Source of the DNA: Aliiroseovarius halocynthiae | GTDB taxonomy: Bacteria; Pseudomonadota; Alphaproteobacteria; Rhodobacterales; Rhodobacteraceae | Assembly: GCF_007004645.1 (NCBI RefSeq) | Contig: NZ_ML660022.1 | Coordinates: 108,775-172,774 of the forward strand | Length of the DNA: 64,000 bases | Reading direction: 5' to 3' | Shown: piece after piece, positions 62,688 to 64,000 of the stretch | Position numbering within the stretch: the stretch's first letter is position 1 | How the letters are laid out: each line of letters begins with the position of its first letter | The notes under the pieces: generated by a model | Databases searched by the model: none | What the model saw: only the letters and a program-made list of their open reading frames with translations | What the model was told of the DNA's origin: nothing | Translations under genes and position numbers: made by a program

Positions 62688-63018
62688 ATCCGTAGTCTCC
62701 TATTTGGTGTGCCGCTCGCGGATGTGCAGCGGCCTGGCGTGGTCGGTCTGGATCGAAAGACTGAGCGCCAAGATAGGAGACAGTTGGTCGAAAAAGAAAA
62801 ACGTTAGCAAGGCTCACATGGGGGGCTAGAGGACAAATTGCAATAGGTTTCTTTGGGAAGAGTGAACTTAGGCGTTTGATTGCGGCAACGCGCAGCAAGC
62901 TAATAGCCACTTGTCAGCTTCGTCGAGTGCAGTAAGGTAGAACAAACGACCCCATATCACGCATAGAGGCACACCGACGCATGTTGACCTGTGTATACCA
63001 TCCTATCTAACTGCAATC
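62688..63018. other. 331-base gap with the cold-shock leader and divergent promoters
   Basis: The first 100 bases hold the foldable leader of the cold-shock gene (see next entry). The rest is AT-richer and should carry the cold-shock promoter (- strand) and the promoter of the DUF3885-like gene (+ strand). No other gene is seen. Confidence 0.45.
62695..62781 (-). promoter_or_regulatory. Cold-shock mRNA leader fold covering the ribosome site
   Basis: On the - strand GTCTCCTAT (62781-62773) is perfectly complementary to ATAGGAGAC (62703-62695), which contains the AGGAG ribosome site eight bases before the ATG. The 69-base loop holds a second stem, GCCGCT/AGCGGC (62711-62716 with 62728-62733). 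This looks like a structure-based control element, as known for cspA leaders. Confidence 0.6.
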
Positions 63019-63636
63019 ATGGCATATTCTAAGCACAAATTCAGATCCAAATTTGGAGTCGACTACCCACTTTTCGGGCCGTTTGGAAAGTTCGAATTTG
63101 ACCTGCGATTTGAACTCAGTCCGCCAAGATCGCTCAATTGCATTCACATGTTCTCGCGCGCCTATGACAGGGCTCGAGCTGTGAGCCGCGTCCTCTTTCC
63201 TGATCTAAGCAAAATTCAAGTCCTGACTTCGCTTTATTCTGAAGAACCCAGCCCCCCATATATGCGTTTACGGGTCTTTTTTGAAAACCGGCTTTCACGC
63301 GACCGATTTCAATATCAGGGAAGTGAATTCAAGAAGGGCGATGAATGGTTCGTCCCCCACTATCTTCATTGGGTCGCTTATACGCCTAACAACCATGACG
63401 AAATCGATACACTGCTGTGGCTGACATTGTCACAAGAGTCAGCCATTAAGCCGACGACCAATGCAGATCTATATTTCGTCGATACCAATCAGGGCTTCTA
63501 TCTTCATCCATATGATGATCGCGGAATGGATCTGGTTTCCGTCAATCGCGCACTCTCCCAATCAATCTTCAACCAGTTCAATGATTGGCTGCTTGACTAT
63601 GACCGAGAGAAAATGAACGCAGTCTTTGCGAATTAG
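63019..63636 (+). CDS. DUF3885-like hypothetical protein
   Basis: 205 residues. The end resembles DUF3885 proteins as I remember them: FVDTNQGFYLHPYDDRGMDLVSVNRALSQSIFNQFNDWLLDYDREKMNAVF. Aromatic-rich and more AT-rich than neighbours, with no clear ribosome site before ATG 63019. Placed alone between ribosomal-protein and tuf genes on the opposite strand. Function unknown. Confidence 0.7.
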   Translation: MAYSKHKFRSKFGVDYPLFGPFGKFEFDLRFELSPPRSLNCIHMFSRAYDRARAVSRVLFPDLSKIQVLTSLYSEEPSPPYMRLRVFFENRLSRDRFQYQGSEFKKGDEWFVPHYLHWVAYTPNNHDEIDTLLWLTLSQESAIKPTTNADLYFVDTNQGFYLHPYDDRGMDLVSVNRALSQSIFNQFNDWLLDYDREKMNAVFAN

Positions 63637-63657
63637 TCTCCTGCCCCTTTCCCCCCA

Positions 63658-63688
63658 AAGCAAAAAGGGCACCCCATGGGCGCCCTTT
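63658..63688 (-). terminator. Terminator of tuf
   Basis: On the - strand AAAGGGCGCCC pairs with GGGTGCCCTTT (one G-T wobble) around ATG and runs into TTTTTGCTTT. It lies about 76 bases after the EF-Tu stop. The + strand version has a mismatch, so it mainly serves tuf. Confidence 0.85.
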
Positions 63689-63763
63689 CTTTGTCTGTAT
63701 CATTTGGCTTTCGGCGATTTGGCTATGCCCATTCACCTGCCGCCCTAAGAACGCGGTGCGTTC

Positions 63764-64000
63764 TTAAGAGATGATTTTCGAAACAACGCCCGAACCAACG
63801 GTGCGGCCGCCTTCGCGGATCGCGAAGCGCAGTTTCTCTTCCATCGCGATCGGAGCGATCAGTTCAACGTTGAACTTCAGGTTGTCGCCCGGCATCACCA
63901 TCTCGGTGCCAGCAGGCAGTTCAACCGTGCCGGTCACGTCAGTCGTACGGAAGTAGAACTGCGGACGGTAGTTCGCGAAGAACGGCGTGTGACGGCCACC
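63764..64000 (-). CDS. tuf: Elongation factor Tu, 3' end (partial)
   Basis: The last 78 residues of EF-Tu are read from the window edge to TAA 63764-63766: [37 protein letters not shown], ending [11 protein letters not shown]. Delivers aminoacyl-tRNA to the ribosome. The gene has its own terminator, so rpsJ is transcribed separately. Confidence 0.97.
   Translation of the reverse strand, partial: GGRHTPFFANYRPQFYFRTTDVTGTVELPAGTEMVMPGDNLKFNVELIAPIAMEEKLRFAIREGGRTVGSGVVSKIIS

Noticed and set aside
1..64000. CRISPR arrays, insertion sequences, phage genes, tRNA or rRNA genes
   Set aside because: None was seen on either strand; repeats found are short inverted repeats at promoters and terminators.

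Overview
The window looks like a chromosomal segment of a marine alphaproteobacterium of the Roseobacter group (Rhodobacteraceae). The evidence is the moderately high GC content, two GcvT-family FAD methylamine dehydrogenases, DUF1538, DUF2585 and DUF2783 genes, a homogentisate cluster linked to metallo-beta-lactamase-fold genes, and the protein sequences of FtsK, EF-Tu and the S10-operon proteins. No tRNA, rRNA, insertion sequence, phage gene or CRISPR array was seen. The species cannot be fixed by eye.

Region 1 (1-11.6 kb, + strand) is the most unusual part. In order it holds the end of an unknown gene, an unknown 298-residue protein, two adjacent dynamin-like GTPases, a single-pass Ser/Thr kinase with periplasmic PDZ-like repeats, an FHA protein, a PP2C phosphatase, and two secreted proteins that each join a LysM domain to a solute-binding-protein fold. 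A strong terminator closes the run. Kinase, FHA protein and phosphatase resemble the phosphorylation switch found with type VI secretion, but no secretion gene is present. I infer an undescribed envelope-sensing and membrane-remodelling system.

Region 2 (11.6-24.6 kb) holds a four-gene CBS / PII-like / DUF1538 / DUF1538 operon (- strand), an aldehyde dehydrogenase with a palindromic operator, an orphan membrane-anchored protein, and an aromatic or tyrosine breakdown cluster: FAD monooxygenase, DUF2783, two metallo-beta-lactamase-fold proteins, maleylacetoacetate isomerase, fumarylacetoacetase and homogentisate dioxygenase.

Region 3 (24.8-30.6 kb, + strand) is flagellar: motB, flgE, flgK, flgL, flgI. 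Region 4 (30.6-43.6 kb, all - strand) holds a KAS III enzyme, an RluA-type pseudouridine synthase, RarD, a frameshifted acetyltransferase, two 815-residue GcvT/FAD dehydrogenases around a GlxA-type regulator, a LysE exporter, a GFA protein, an XRE-cupin regulator, free methionine-R-sulfoxide reductase and a thiolase.

Region 5 (43.7-53.9 kb) has an STAS/anti-sigma-kinase pair, hspQ, a transglycosylase-like lipoprotein, lolA, a RidA protein, ftsK, a class I aminotransferase, an amidase and a UbiH-like hydroxylase. Region 6 (54-58.3 kb) is a phospholipid and lipid A module: PAP2 phosphatase, eptA, psd, pssA, dgkA. EptA uses the phosphatidylethanolamine made by PssA and Psd, and DgkA can recycle the diacylglycerol that EptA releases.

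Region 7 (58.6-64 kb) has a small lipoprotein, an L,D-transpeptidase, a PhnA/YjdM protein and the start of the S10 ribosomal operon (rpsJ-rplC-rplD-rplW), which ends at a terminator instead of continuing to rplB. A cold-shock gene with a foldable leader and a DUF3885-like gene lie between rpsJ and the 3' end of tuf.
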